The position numbers and the translations under genes are program-made. Positions 1 to 9,200 of a stretch of DNA of 64,000 nucleotides are shown piece by piece. Positions within the stretch are counted from its first letter, which is position 1; each line of letters starts with the position of its first letter. Source of the DNA: Haloferula helveola (lineage in GTDB: Bacteria; Verrucomicrobiota; Verrucomicrobiia; Verrucomicrobiales; Akkermansiaceae); NCBI RefSeq assembly GCF_037076345.1, contig NZ_AP024702.1, forward strand, positions 5,270,001 to 5,334,000, written 5' to 3'. Under the pieces are notes generated by a model. That model searched no databases and was not told the origin of the DNA. It saw only the letters and a program-made list of their open reading frames with translations.

Positions 1-1116
1 GAAGGATTCCTGCATGGGCGAGTTGTGCTCGCCGATTGATTCCGAGAATTCCCGCAGTTTGGCCTGCTGGTCGGTGTTCAGCCGTGTCGGCACCTCGACC
101 TGCACTTCGACATGGAGGTCACCCTTCCGTCCTCCGGACAAGACCGGCATCCCACGTTCCTTGAGACGGAACAGGGTGCCTCCTTGGGTGCCGGGTGGAA
201 TCCGGATGGACGCCTTTCCGTCAAGGGTGGGGACTTCCAGTTCGCCGCCGAGCGCGGCCGTGCTGAACGGCAACGGCATGCGGCAGTAAAGGTCACTCCC
301 CTCCCGCTCGAACACATCGTGCTCCCGGACGTGCAGGAAGACGTAAAGGTCGCCGGGGGTTCCTCCCCGAACTCCTGCGTCGCCATTCCCGGACGAACGT
401 AGACGCGTGCCGTCTTCGACTCCGGCCGGAATCCGAATCTTGATCCGGCTCGGCTTCTGGACCCTGCCCTCGCCGTGACAGTCCGTGCACGGGTCGGTGA
501 CCGTCTCACCCGCTCCCCGGCACTCCGGGCAGGTCGTTTGCTGGATGAAGATTCCGGCCTGGCGGGCAACCACGCCGCGTCCGCCGCAGGTAGTGCACGG
601 ACGCGAGCCACCGCCATTCTTCGAACCGGTCGCCGAGCATCGGCCACAGGGGAGCTGGTGCTCGATCTCCAGTTCCTTCTCAGAACCCTTGGCCGACTCC
701 TCAAGCGAGATTTCGAGGTCGTAGCGAAGGTCACTACCCCGCTGCTTGCCGGATCGCGTGCGCCGGCCACCACCGAAAAACTCCTCGAAGCCGCCACCGA
801 ACGCGTTCCCGAAGACCTGCGAGAAGAGGTCCATCGGATCGTGGAAACCGCCGAAGCCGCCACCACCGAAACCACCACCCGCTCCCGCACCGGCGAACGC
901 CTGATGGCCGTAGCGGTCGTAGGCTGCCCGCTTGTCGGCATCACTCAACACCTCGTAGGCATGGCCGAGCTCCTTGAACTTTTCCTCCGCCTCGGAGTCC
1001 CCCGGATTCTTGTCCGGGTGAAATTTCACCGCCAGCTTGCGGTAGGCCTTCTTGATCTCATCCGGGCTCGCATCGCGTGCGACTCCGAGGACCTCGTAAA
1101 AATCTCGATCCGCCAT
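1..1116 (-). CDS. dnaJ: Chaperone DnaJ (Hsp40), 3' end cut by window edge
   Basis: Co-chaperone that delivers unfolded clients to DnaK and stimulates its ATPase. I translated this frame by hand; it stays open from the ATG at 1114-1116 to base 1 (372 codons), so only a few C-terminal residues are probably missing. The N-terminus is a J domain starting [12 protein letters not shown] with the HPD motif (KFHPDKNPG). A Gly/Phe-rich linker with repeated GGGFGG follows, then four zinc-finger repeats ([32 protein letters not shown]), so this is a full class I DnaJ, and then the two substrate-binding beta domains. It starts 4 nt after the grpE stop, so the two are co-transcribed. No CIRCE-like inverted repeat is visible upstream of grpE. 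Confidence 0.97.
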   Translation of the reverse strand, partial: MADRDFYEVLGVARDASPDEIKKAYRKLAVKFHPDKNPGDSEAEEKFKELGHAYEVLSDADKRAAYDRYGHQAFAGAGAGGGFGGGGFGGFHDPMDLFSQVFGNAFGGGFEEFFGGGRRTRSGKQRGSDLRYDLEISLEESAKGSEKELEIEHQLPCGRCSATGSKNGGGSRPCTTCGGRGVVARQAGIFIQQTTCPECRGAGETVTDPCTDCHGEGRVQKPSRIKIRIPAGVEDGTRLRSSGNGDAGVRGGTPGDLYVFLHVREHDVFEREGSDLYCRMPLPFSTAALGGELEVPTLDGKASIRIPPGTQGGTLFRLKERGMPVLSGGRKGDLHVEVQVEVPTRLNTDQQAKLREFSESIGEHNSPMQESF

Positions 1117-1120
1117 GGAT

Positions 1121-1699
1121 TCAGTCGGGCTTCGCTTCCGGTGACTTCGAAACGACAACGCTGGCGGGCCGCAACAGGCGATCACGCAGCGTGTAGCCCC
1201 GGCGGACAACACGGATCACCTTACCCTCCTCGACTTCCGAACTTTCCTCTTGGGAGACCGCCTCGTGCAGGTTCGGGTCGAACTCGAGCCCTTCGGCAGG
1301 AACCTCGGTAACACCGCTTCCCGAAAGGAACTCGTTGAGCTGCTTTCTCACCATATCCATCCCGACGAAGACCATCGAATCCTTCTCCTGAGCCGCCGCC
1401 TGCATCCCCATCTCGAAGTTATCGAGGATCGGCAGAAGTTCCTCGAGCAGCGACTGGTTCGCGTAGCGAACGGACTCTTCCCGCTCCCGCGCGGCCCGCT
1501 TCCGGAAGTTTTCCAAATCGGCGGCGGTACGCATCGCGAGCTCCTTCCACTTCAGGACATCCTGCTCAAGAGCCGCATAGGGATCCTGCTCATCGGTCTC
1601 CGGATCCACCTCAGCGGCGGGCGTCTCTTCCGACAGCTCCGGATTCACGGGAACTTCCTCTTCCTCCTCGGTTTTCACGTCGGGATCGCTCGAATTCAT
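1121..1699 (-). CDS. grpE: Nucleotide exchange factor GrpE
   Basis: Exchanges ADP for ATP on DnaK, working with the DnaJ encoded directly downstream. The protein has 192 residues, a normal length. The first 40 residues are acidic and disordered. A long helix (about 45-100) with the family sequence [16 protein letters not shown] forms the dimer coiled coil, and a C-terminal beta domain carries the conserved stretches [11 protein letters not shown] and [17 protein letters not shown]. Only 45 nt separate its start from the stop of the upstream phosphatase gene, so it may be read from that transcript. A TTGACG box lies in the gap, but the matching -10 is poor. DnaK itself is not in the window. 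Confidence 0.97.
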   Translation of the reverse strand: MNSSDPDVKTEEEEEVPVNPELSEETPAAEVDPETDEQDPYAALEQDVLKWKELAMRTAADLENFRKRAAREREESVRYANQSLLEELLPILDNFEMGMQAAAQEKDSMVFVGMDMVRKQLNEFLSGSGVTEVPAEGLEFDPNLHEAVSQEESSEVEEGKVIRVVRRGYTLRDRLLRPASVVVSKSPEAKPD

Positions 1700-1744
1700 G
1701 GCCGCTACCTGTCACGCGCCGGGCGGATCGTCAACCCCCTCAAG

Positions 1745-3193
1745 TCAACGCCGTTCCAGAACCAGAAGCGTGATGTCATCCATTTGCGGCGCTTCGCCAC
1801 CGAATTGCCGGAGATCCCTCTGGATTCCGGCTATCGTCGCTTCGGCCCCGAGCACCGCGTTCTCGAGAAATGAGGTACGGAGCCGGACCATGCCAAATTC
1901 CTCGCCGCGGTCGTCGACCGCCTCCTTGACCCCGTCGGTGTAGAACAAGAGGCAATCTCCCGCGTCCAACGTCAGTTCGCGCATCTTCGTCACCCGCTCG
2001 AAGACGTCGCCCTCGTCGACGCCCAGCGCGAGACCGGGGGGCTTGATTTCCTCGACGGTCCGGTCCTTCGCCCGGAACAGGAGAGCGGCGTCATGTCCGG
2101 CGCGGGCGACCCGTATGGTCCCGCTTTCGGAATCGATCACACCGTAGTAGAGGCTGATGAACATGTCCTCCCGGATGTCGGGAAAGAGCTGCCGGTTCAC
2201 CGCGGCGAGAACTTCCACGGGATTCGCGAGTGAGCCTGCGCGGCAGCGGAGCACGCTCCGGCACATCGCCATCATCAATCCCGCCGCGACCCCCTTCCCC
2301 GAGACATCGGCGATGACGACGCCATGGAGTCCGTTGTCGAGATCGAGGTGGTCGTAGTAGTCGCCGCTGATGATGCGCGCAGGCACATTGGTACCGGCGA
2401 CCCGGAAGCCGGGAATCACCGGATCGGCCTGAGGCAGCAGCACCCGTTGCACTTCGCTCGCGTTCCGGATTTCGCTCTCGAACTGCCGCTTCTCGTGCGC
2501 GTCCTTGTAGACGAGGGCATTGCCGAGCGCGAAGGCCGACTGCTCGGCAGCAGACCGGAACACCGCGAAATCATTGGCCGAGAATTTCCCGTCCTCTCTC
2601 GTCCTCGCGACAGCCAGCACCCCGATATCCTTGCCGGCGTGCCGCAGGGGCGCCACCAGTGCGGCAACCTCTCCACCACCATAGCCGAGAAATGCGTCCC
2701 GAAACGACTCATGCGATCTCACGTCACCGAAGTGGATCGCCTGGCCGGAGGAAAGGACCGCTCCGAAGACGCCCTGATCTGCCGGGACCTGCGACAATCG
2801 TAGGTAGCTGTCCATCGCCCTCGAGTCCCTTTCCGCTTTCTTGCGGACCTCAAGCGGGACGCCGACCAGCGCCGGGCAATTCTCCGACAGATACTTCGGC
2901 TGGAGCATCTCGCCGCTCTCATCCAGAAGATAGAGCGCCCCACCCCGGGCCTTCACCACTTCGTCAAGGCCCTCGACGATGATGCGGTAGAGCCCGATCG
3001 AGCTGGTCTCGGCACCGATTGAGACGCCGAGATTGTGCAGAAACTCGAACATCCGGGCCTCTTCTCCCTCGAATGACCTCAGCAGCGCCTTCTTGCGCCG
3101 CACCTTCCGTTGCAGCCGGATCAGAATGATCGCCAGCGCCCCCAGCAGGACAACGAAGACGGCGTAGGCAATGAGGTGGGGAAGGTCGGGCAT
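1745..3193 (-). CDS. Membrane-anchored GAF-PP2C (RsbU/SpoIIE-type) serine phosphatase
   Basis: Probable Ser/Thr phosphatase of a partner-switching pathway, predicted to dephosphorylate a STAS anti-anti-sigma protein. The 482-residue protein begins with one membrane helix (about 5-26) and a basic stop-transfer patch. A GAF-type sensor region follows at about 45-220 (LYRIIVEGLDEVV and later residues). A SpoIIE/PP2C catalytic domain occupies about 240-482, with metal-binding motifs SGDYYDHLDL, VIADVSGKGVAAGL, ARAGHDAALLF and FYTDGVKEA. Its ATG shares one base with the stop of the STAS gene upstream (TGATG), so translational coupling is likely. No kinase/anti-sigma (RsbW-like) gene is adjacent, so the third partner must be elsewhere. 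Confidence 0.92.
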   Translation of the reverse strand: MPDLPHLIAYAVFVVLLGALAIILIRLQRKVRRKKALLRSFEGEEARMFEFLHNLGVSIGAETSSIGLYRIIVEGLDEVVKARGGALYLLDESGEMLQPKYLSENCPALVGVPLEVRKKAERDSRAMDSYLRLSQVPADQGVFGAVLSSGQAIHFGDVRSHESFRDAFLGYGGGEVAALVAPLRHAGKDIGVLAVARTREDGKFSANDFAVFRSAAEQSAFALGNALVYKDAHEKRQFESEIRNASEVQRVLLPQADPVIPGFRVAGTNVPARIISGDYYDHLDLDNGLHGVVIADVSGKGVAAGLMMAMCRSVLRCRAGSLANPVEVLAAVNRQLFPDIREDMFISLYYGVIDSESGTIRVARAGHDAALLFRAKDRTVEEIKPPGLALGVDEGDVFERVTKMRELTLDAGDCLLFYTDGVKEAVDDRGEEFGMVRLRTSFLENAVLGAEATIAGIQRDLRQFGGEAPQMDDITLLVLERR

Positions 3194-3723
3194 CAGCCTT
3201 CGGTCTCCGGATCGTCGGAGGCCTGCTTTTCAAGCACCTGAAGGACACCGGCAAACTTTTTCGCGTTGTCCTCGTTGGTATTGGCGAGAGTTCGGTGAGC
3301 CTCAAGCACGTGGCGTGCCCGCTCGCTCATGCCCGGAAGCCGCTTCCCGACATAGGGCTGGAGCCCCTGCCGGATCTCATCGGCCTTGCCACGCCAAGGT
3401 GCCTCGGGCGGCGAGATCTCCAGAACGCAGTCGAGTCCGAGATCCTCAAGAGACTGGCGGTTCCTGTCACCCGGGGAGGCGATGTGCACCCACCCGTCGC
3501 TGCGACCGACCCTAGCAGACAGACCGGCGAGGAAGCCCATAAAGGTCGAGTCCATGCCCGTGCAGGCCTGCAGGTCGATGACGAAGTACTTCTCGCCCTC
3601 GTCCTGCCGCTGCTTGGTGCACTCCTTCAGGGCGGGACTCTGCATGAACGAACCCTTGCCCTCGCACCGGATCCAGGTGAATCCGTCGAGGACGCCGAAC
3701 TTGATGCCAGTCTCTTTATCCAC
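3193..3723 (-). CDS. STAS-domain protein, anti-sigma factor antagonist type
   Basis: Predicted phosphorylatable switch protein that releases a sigma factor or other target from an anti-sigma kinase. The STAS fold occupies about residues 1-110; the segment VIDLQACTGMDSTFMGFLAG matches the SpoIIAA core, where the Ser of the MDS motif is the usual phosphorylation site. Residues 110-176 form an extra helical, charged tail not found in minimal SpoIIAA-like proteins. The start is GTG with no recognisable ribosome site. The stop overlaps the start of the PP2C phosphatase gene by one base, which supports a functional phosphatase/substrate pair. Exact partners are inferred. Confidence 0.85.
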   Translation of the reverse strand: MDKETGIKFGVLDGFTWIRCEGKGSFMQSPALKECTKQRQDEGEKYFVIDLQACTGMDSTFMGFLAGLSARVGRSDGWVHIASPGDRNRQSLEDLGLDCVLEISPPEAPWRGKADEIRQGLQPYVGKRLPGMSERARHVLEAHRTLANTNEDNAKKFAGVLQVLEKQASDDPETEG

Positions 3724-3822
3724 AGGAAGGTTGCGGGCAACGTCTGGTCCGCATTGGAACTTAGGCGAGCGTCGGCCGGACGGTCAACCGCTCATCGCTC
3801 GGTTTTGGCTGCGCAATTTCCC

Positions 3823-4287
3823 TTATTCCCACAGGTAGGAGTGCCGGCTCGCGATCTCCCGCTGGCCGCGGAAAAGGCTGCACTTCCATGCCAGAACCCG
3901 CCCCCCTTCAAGGTAGGAATCACCCGTGATCCGGAATTCCGCCCGACCGTTGTCGGACGACGGGTCGAACTCCTGAACCTGCCGGTGAATCTTGCTCGCC
4001 GTCGACGCCTGCTGATACTCGAAGACCACCCGGACCGGCTCTCCGACCGAATCCTCGTTCCAGAGCACCACATAGTAGTGACCGAGGCGCTGCTCTTGCT
4101 CCCGGACTCCGATCGCGCCGTAGAAATGCCGCTGCTGATCGCCGCGGATCATCGGCTGGTCGGAGTCGACCACCTCAAGGCTGCGCAAGTGGGTGGGCCT
4201 CACGTCGAGGATCTCGTTGGTGCCGCAAGCCGACAGGGCCAGCGCGGCGAAAAGGGCGGACGCGTTCCGAAAGTGCATCAGGGGCAT
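3823..4287 (-). CDS. Hypothetical lipoprotein
   Basis: I do not recognise a family. The 154-residue protein has a short hydrophobic signal ending in the lipobox LSAC at about residues 18-21, so it should be lipid-anchored. The mature part is a small soluble domain rich in beta-prone segments (HYYVVLWNEDSV, VRVVFEYQQ, RAEFRITGDSYLEGG). Its tone resembles small Verrucomicrobia lipoproteins of unknown role. It is transcribed divergently from the fur-family gene, with a 92-nt gap that must hold both promoters. Its stop lies 99 nt upstream of the STAS gene start on the same strand. Confidence 0.75.
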   Translation of the reverse strand: MPLMHFRNASALFAALALSACGTNEILDVRPTHLRSLEVVDSDQPMIRGDQQRHFYGAIGVREQEQRLGHYYVVLWNEDSVGEPVRVVFEYQQASTASKIHRQVQEFDPSSDNGRAEFRITGDSYLEGGRVLAWKCSLFRGQREIASRHSYLWE

Positions 4288-4379
4288 TCAAGCGAACCAA
4301 CGCCGCTTGCCAATCCGGAAAGCTGCCTTCCCGGGGAAATGCTTCACCTCCGGACCTCACCCGCTCTAGCATCCCCGCC

Positions 4380-4880
4380 ATGGACGATGCCGCCCTTGCC
4401 AAACTCGACGCCTTCATCCGGCGCAAGGGCCTCCGCCGCACGCCCCAGCGCGACGCCATCGCCCGGCTCGCCTTCGCCAATGACGAGCACTTCACGTCCG
4501 AGGAACTCTTCGACCGGGTCCGGCGGAACAACATCAACGCGTCGCGAGCCACGGTCTACCGGACCATCGCACTGATGGTGGAGGCCAAGCTGCTCCACGA
4601 GATCGACCTCGGCGGCGACCTCAAGACCTACGATCCGAACTTCCTGGAAAAGCCGAGCCACAACCATCTCGTCTGCATCGACTGCGGCAAGGTCCTGGAG
4701 TTCGAGGACTCGCACCTCGAGTTGCTGAACGATTGCCTGACGCGCAGGATGGGATTTCGGCCGGTCCGCCAAACGATCAAGATCGAGGCCTGCTGCGAGC
4801 AACTGCGGACCAAGGGCGCATGTCCGAACTTGATCGCGGCCCGGGTCTCGGGCAAACGCCTGCCCGCGCGGAAACGCTGA
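4380..4880 (+). CDS. Fur-family metal-responsive repressor
   Basis: DNA-binding repressor of the Fur/Zur/PerR family. The 166-residue protein has a winged helix (about 10-75) with the recognition segment NASRATVYRTIALM. A dimerisation domain follows with the histidine cluster SHNHLVCIDCGK and two cysteine pairs, CIDC and a later CCEQLRTKGAC, which resemble the structural zinc site of Fur proteins. The metal sensed cannot be settled from sequence alone; the HNHLVCxxCG form and length suit Fur best. It is divergent from a lipoprotein gene and is followed after 58 nt by argH, a neighbour with no obvious metal link. Confidence 0.92.
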   Translation: MDDAALAKLDAFIRRKGLRRTPQRDAIARLAFANDEHFTSEELFDRVRRNNINASRATVYRTIALMVEAKLLHEIDLGGDLKTYDPNFLEKPSHNHLVCIDCGKVLEFEDSHLELLNDCLTRRMGFRPVRQTIKIEACCEQLRTKGACPNLIAARVSGKRLPARKR

Positions 4881-4938
4881 ACCGGATGGCCGAAGCCATT
4901 CACGGATCCCCCTCAATCAATCTCCAAAACGCAACATC

Positions 4939-6294
4939 ATGTGGAAAGGTCGCTTTGCCGTTGAAACCGCCGAACTCGTCCAGCAGTTCGGCGAGTCCAT
5001 CAGTTACGACTGGCGGCTCTACAAGCAGGACGTGGCCGGCTCGATCGCCCATGCGCACGCCCAGCGTGAGGCCGGACTCCTGACCTCCGAGGAATTCGAC
5101 CAGATCGAAAACGGACTGCGGCAAATCGAGGCCGACATCGACGGCGGCAAATTCGAGTTCAAGACGTCCCTTGAGGATATCCACATGAATATCGAGGCCG
5201 AGCTTACGCGCAGGATCGGCCCGGCGGGTGCGAAGCTGCACACCGCCCGTTCACGGAACGATCAGGTTGCGACCGACACCCGCCTTTACTGTAGGGCCGA
5301 GGTGGACGCGATCTCGGTCGGAATTCGCTCCCTCCAAAGCGCGCTTCTGGATCGTGCCGAGAAGTATGCTGCCACCGTGCTGCCCGCCTACACCCACCTT
5401 CAGCGGGGCCAGCCCGTGACCGTCGGCCATCACCTTCTCGCTTACGTCGAGATGCTGGATCGTGACCTCGGCCGTCTCGCCGACTGCCGCAAGCGGCTCA
5501 ATGTTTCCCCTCTCGGGTCCGGTGCACTCGCCGGATCGACGATCAATCTCGACCGTCAGGCGATCGCCGACGAGCTTGGCTTCGACCGCATATCCACGAA
5601 CTCGATGGATGCCGTTTCGGATCGCGACTACATCGTCGAGTTCCTCTTCGCCATGTCCCTCTGCGGCGTGCATCTGTCCCGACTATCCGAAGACCTGATC
5701 CTCTGGTGCTCGGCCGAGTTCGGATTCGTCACCCTGTCGGATGCGCACACGACGGGTTCCTCGCTGATGCCGCAGAAGAAGAATCCCGACGTCTGCGAAA
5801 TTACCCGCGGCAAAACCGGACGCCTTCTCGGCAATCTGGTTAGCCTGCTGACGGCCGTGAAAGGCCTCCCGCTGACCTACAACCGTGACCTTCAGGAAGA
5901 CAAGGAACCACTCTTCGATTCCATCGACACCCTCAAGCTCACGCTCGCGGTGAACGCCGAGATGATCGCCGCCATGGAGGTGCGCGAGGAGAATTGCAGC
6001 AGGGCCGCCAGCGACCCCATGCTGCTCGCGACAGATCTCGCGGACTGGTTGGTGAAGCAAGGCGTCCCTTTCCGCAATGCGCACGAACTCGTCGGGAAGG
6101 CGGTCGCCGAATCCGTCAAAACCGGCACCCCGCTGAACCAACTCGACCTGAGCGCGATCGACCCTGCCTACACCAGTGAGGCCGGTTCAGTGTTTGACCT
6201 AGGGAGAGCGTTGGCGGCCCGTACGAATCCGGGCGCGCCATCGGTTGAGAATGTTCGGTCGGAGATCCGCCGCTGGCGAGAGTCCGGACTTTAG
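4939..6294 (+). CDS. argH: Argininosuccinate lyase
   Basis: Last step of arginine biosynthesis: argininosuccinate to arginine plus fumarate. The 451-residue protein has normal family length and starts MWKGRFAVETAELVQQF. It carries the conserved HTARSRNDQVATD stretch near residue 100 and the fumarase/aspartase-superfamily signature SSLMPQKKNPD near 272-284, which holds the catalytic serine loop. The start is preceded by the fur-family gene without an obvious ribosome site. Its TAG stop interleaves with the TAA stop of the giant minus-strand gene in a four-base TTAG overlap, so the two genes converge with no terminator space. Confidence 0.97.
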   Translation: MWKGRFAVETAELVQQFGESISYDWRLYKQDVAGSIAHAHAQREAGLLTSEEFDQIENGLRQIEADIDGGKFEFKTSLEDIHMNIEAELTRRIGPAGAKLHTARSRNDQVATDTRLYCRAEVDAISVGIRSLQSALLDRAEKYAATVLPAYTHLQRGQPVTVGHHLLAYVEMLDRDLGRLADCRKRLNVSPLGSGALAGSTINLDRQAIADELGFDRISTNSMDAVSDRDYIVEFLFAMSLCGVHLSRLSEDLILWCSAEFGFVTLSDAHTTGSSLMPQKKNPDVCEITRGKTGRLLGNLVSLLTAVKGLPLTYNRDLQEDKEPLFDSIDTLKLTLAVNAEMIAAMEVREENCSRAASDPMLLATDLADWLVKQGVPFRNAHELVGKAVAESVKTGTPLNQLDLSAIDPAYTSEAGSVFDLGRALAARTNPGAPSVENVRSEIRRWRESGL

Positions 6295-9200
6295 TCCTTG
6301 TCGGCCGGCTCCGGAGTTTTCTCGCGGCGACATCCGATCACCAGGATGACGGCGGCAAGCAGGCCGATCAGTCCTCCGTAGAACCAGCCCTTCGGACGCT
6401 CCGGCTGAAGCTTGAGTTGAAGCGTCATTGGCTGATCGCCCTTCACCTGAAGGCTTCTCTCGAAGCGCAGCAAGCGGCCTTGGCCGAGGAGATCGACGCT
6501 CAGCGCGTCAGGCGCGCCCTCCATTTCCAGTTGCTGCTCGACGATTGCGTTGGCGATCTCACGCAGCGAGCTCGTTTCCTCGGCCGAGTTGCCCGCCATC
6601 AACCGGTCGAACTGGGTCGGATCGAAGTTGTAGTCACCCTGAAGAATCGGGTTCTCCTCGGCGGCCTGTTCGATCTGCTGGTTCGGCACGTCGACCTGGT
6701 TGAAGCGGTTGTCGAGGTAGTTCCGCTGGCGTCGGGTGTTCAGGCCGAGCACCGCCTGCTGCATCTTCAGATTCCGGAATTGGACCCGCGCGTCCTCGTT
6801 CGAGGCTTCGTCGAGGTAGCCATTGCGGGCTGCCTTGCCGAGCACCTTGCCGGCCTTGTCCTGTTGACCCGCCTGCAACCACGCGTAGCCCTGATCAAGC
6901 TCCGCAACGGCCTCGGCTTTGCCGCGGTCGCGACGTTGCTGAACATAGCCGCGATAATCAGCCAGGCTCATCTCGCCAACGTCGTCGGATCCGGTCCACT
7001 GGAAATCGCCCGAGCTGTCGGCAAGCAGCCAGCCCTCGGGCACGAATACATCCCAAGTCAGATTCTCAAGCGGCACGTCAAGCTGCGGTGCGACCAATTC
7101 GCCCACTCCTCCCGCGTCCAGAGAATAGGTGAATGCCACCTCCGCAGGACCGTCGCCGAGTGGCGAAGGACTTACGTAGAACAACCACTCATCACCATTC
7201 CGGACCAATGGCACACCTTCGCCATTGACGAGCAGGTTGAACGGCTTGGCGCCGCCGGGCAGGCGCAACCGAAGGCTGGCTTTCTCCGCCACCTCGATCT
7301 GCAGCTTCACCGCCGTCATCGATGATCCGTCCATCGAGATCAGCGTGCTCAGTCGGCCCGCGGTGACGCGCAGGGCTTCCGCGTCGGCGAGTCCGTGACG
7401 GGCGAGGGCGACTTGCAGGGGCGCTTCGGCCTCCGCCACACGGAAGGTGAAATCGGGCACTTCGGGTCCACGCAGCTCGCGCAGCACGGTTGGCACCGCA
7501 TTCCAGTCAAGCTTCTGCCAACCCCGGGGGATCGAGCCGAGACTCGCGTTGAGTCGGCCACCGGCTTCGACAGCGATGAAATACGACGACTGGCGGACAT
7601 CCGTCAGCTCGAGGGGAACCACCGCGAATTCCTTCGAGTCGCTTTGCCGTTGCTGCTGGAACTCGATGTCCACCGGCGTCTCCCCGGCGACACCGCGCTG
7701 GAAACGGATTTCCCAAACACCTTCTTCCCCGTCGATCGGAACGAAGTCGCCGACGGCCGGACCCGTGGCACGTACTGTCCCTGCAGCACGTTCATCGAGC
7801 CCCGGAAGCTTCACCCGGAGGCTCTTGCGCGCGGCATTCTCAATGCGGTAAAGCAGCCGTGCCTGAGTCCTCACCTGCCCTTCCCGCAGTGTCACTTGCT
7901 GGAGGACCTGAGCGGTGACCCACGGATCGAGTTCCTGCACCGCCAGTTCCAGCGACCAGTCCGCCTGCAGTAATCGGAATGCGAGCGCTCCCGGACGCGG
8001 CACACCCATCTCGCGTGGGTCCAACTGGGAGACGTTGCTACGATTCACGGCCCGCACCTGGAGTCCACGCTCGGGCACGACGCTCAACGTTCCCCGCTGC
8101 CGTGCCGCGTCGCGCAGCAACAGTCGGGGAACCGGCCAGGCCTCGATACTGCCGGGCGAAGGGCCGGCCAGGGACAACGAGAAGTTTTGTTGCCCCATGG
8201 TTCGCCCGTTGAGGTTGAGCGTCAGCAAACGGACGCCGTCGACCTCGCTTTCGGTCCAGTGACTGAGCGCACCACCGGTCACCGACTCGACTTCCATGCC
8301 CGCCGGCAGTTCCACCGTGAGACGGAAAACGCCTGCACGGCTGATCGTGGCAAGCAGGTCCGCGGCGAGCACCATTCGGTCGTCGCCGAGCGACAGGGTC
8401 TGCTTCATCTCGGCACGGATTTCCGGCGCAACCGGAGCAACCTTCAGGCTGACCGATGCTTCGTCGGACCCATACCGGAATGCGTGTTGAAGCAACGCGA
8501 GTGGGCGCTTCTTCGAGTCCATCGGAATGAGCACCGACGGGAAGTCGTCGAGATTGATCTCTCCCATGCCGGCAGGCTCGACGGCTTCCGGTTGCGCTTC
8601 GCCGCCGAAGCCAAGGCCGAGCATTCCTACCGAGCCTGACGAGCCTCCTACGCGCATCGGCGACAGCTTGAGGTCGACCGGCAATGACCCGGCAGCTTGC
8701 TGGGTTGCGGCCTCGAAGGTAAACGGCCGCTCCTGGGCAGGTTCGATCGCCACGCGAAGTTCGCGCGTCTCTGGATTGAAGCGCCAGCGCCCGACGGGTC
8801 CGCCATAGACGTCGCCGACCGTAAAGCCGTCCGGAACGGTCAGCAGGAGTTCGTCGACCACACCCTGGGCGGGCCGGACCGCGACACGGTGGATCCCGTT
8901 CACCACCCCGGGTCCCGGGAGGTAAAGGTCAGCCACCTCGGTGAAGAACTTCACCTCTTCCTGGCTCGCGTCGCGCTTCTTCGGGCGGACCAGCACCTTG
9001 CCCGGCTGGCCCGCAGCCAACTGGATTTCCGTAACCTTTCCTGCCATGCCGGCCCACACGACCTGCTCGCGGATCCTTGCGGCGCCATCCGCCTCGAATT
9101 GCCAACCTGGCTTCTCGTAGCGGGCGTAAATCGTCTGGACGGCTGCCGGCCCGGTCGGCACCGCGAAACCGTTTCGAGGTGAGCCCACCTTGAGCTGGTA

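Noticed and set aside
475-1311. Plus-strand frame of 278 codons at the left edge
   Set aside because: Antisense to dnaJ, whose J domain and four zinc-finger repeats are unmistakable on the minus strand.
1700-1744. CIRCE or heat-shock promoter before grpE
   Set aside because: No TTAGCACTC/GAGTGCTAA inverted repeat; one TTGACG box has no matching -10.
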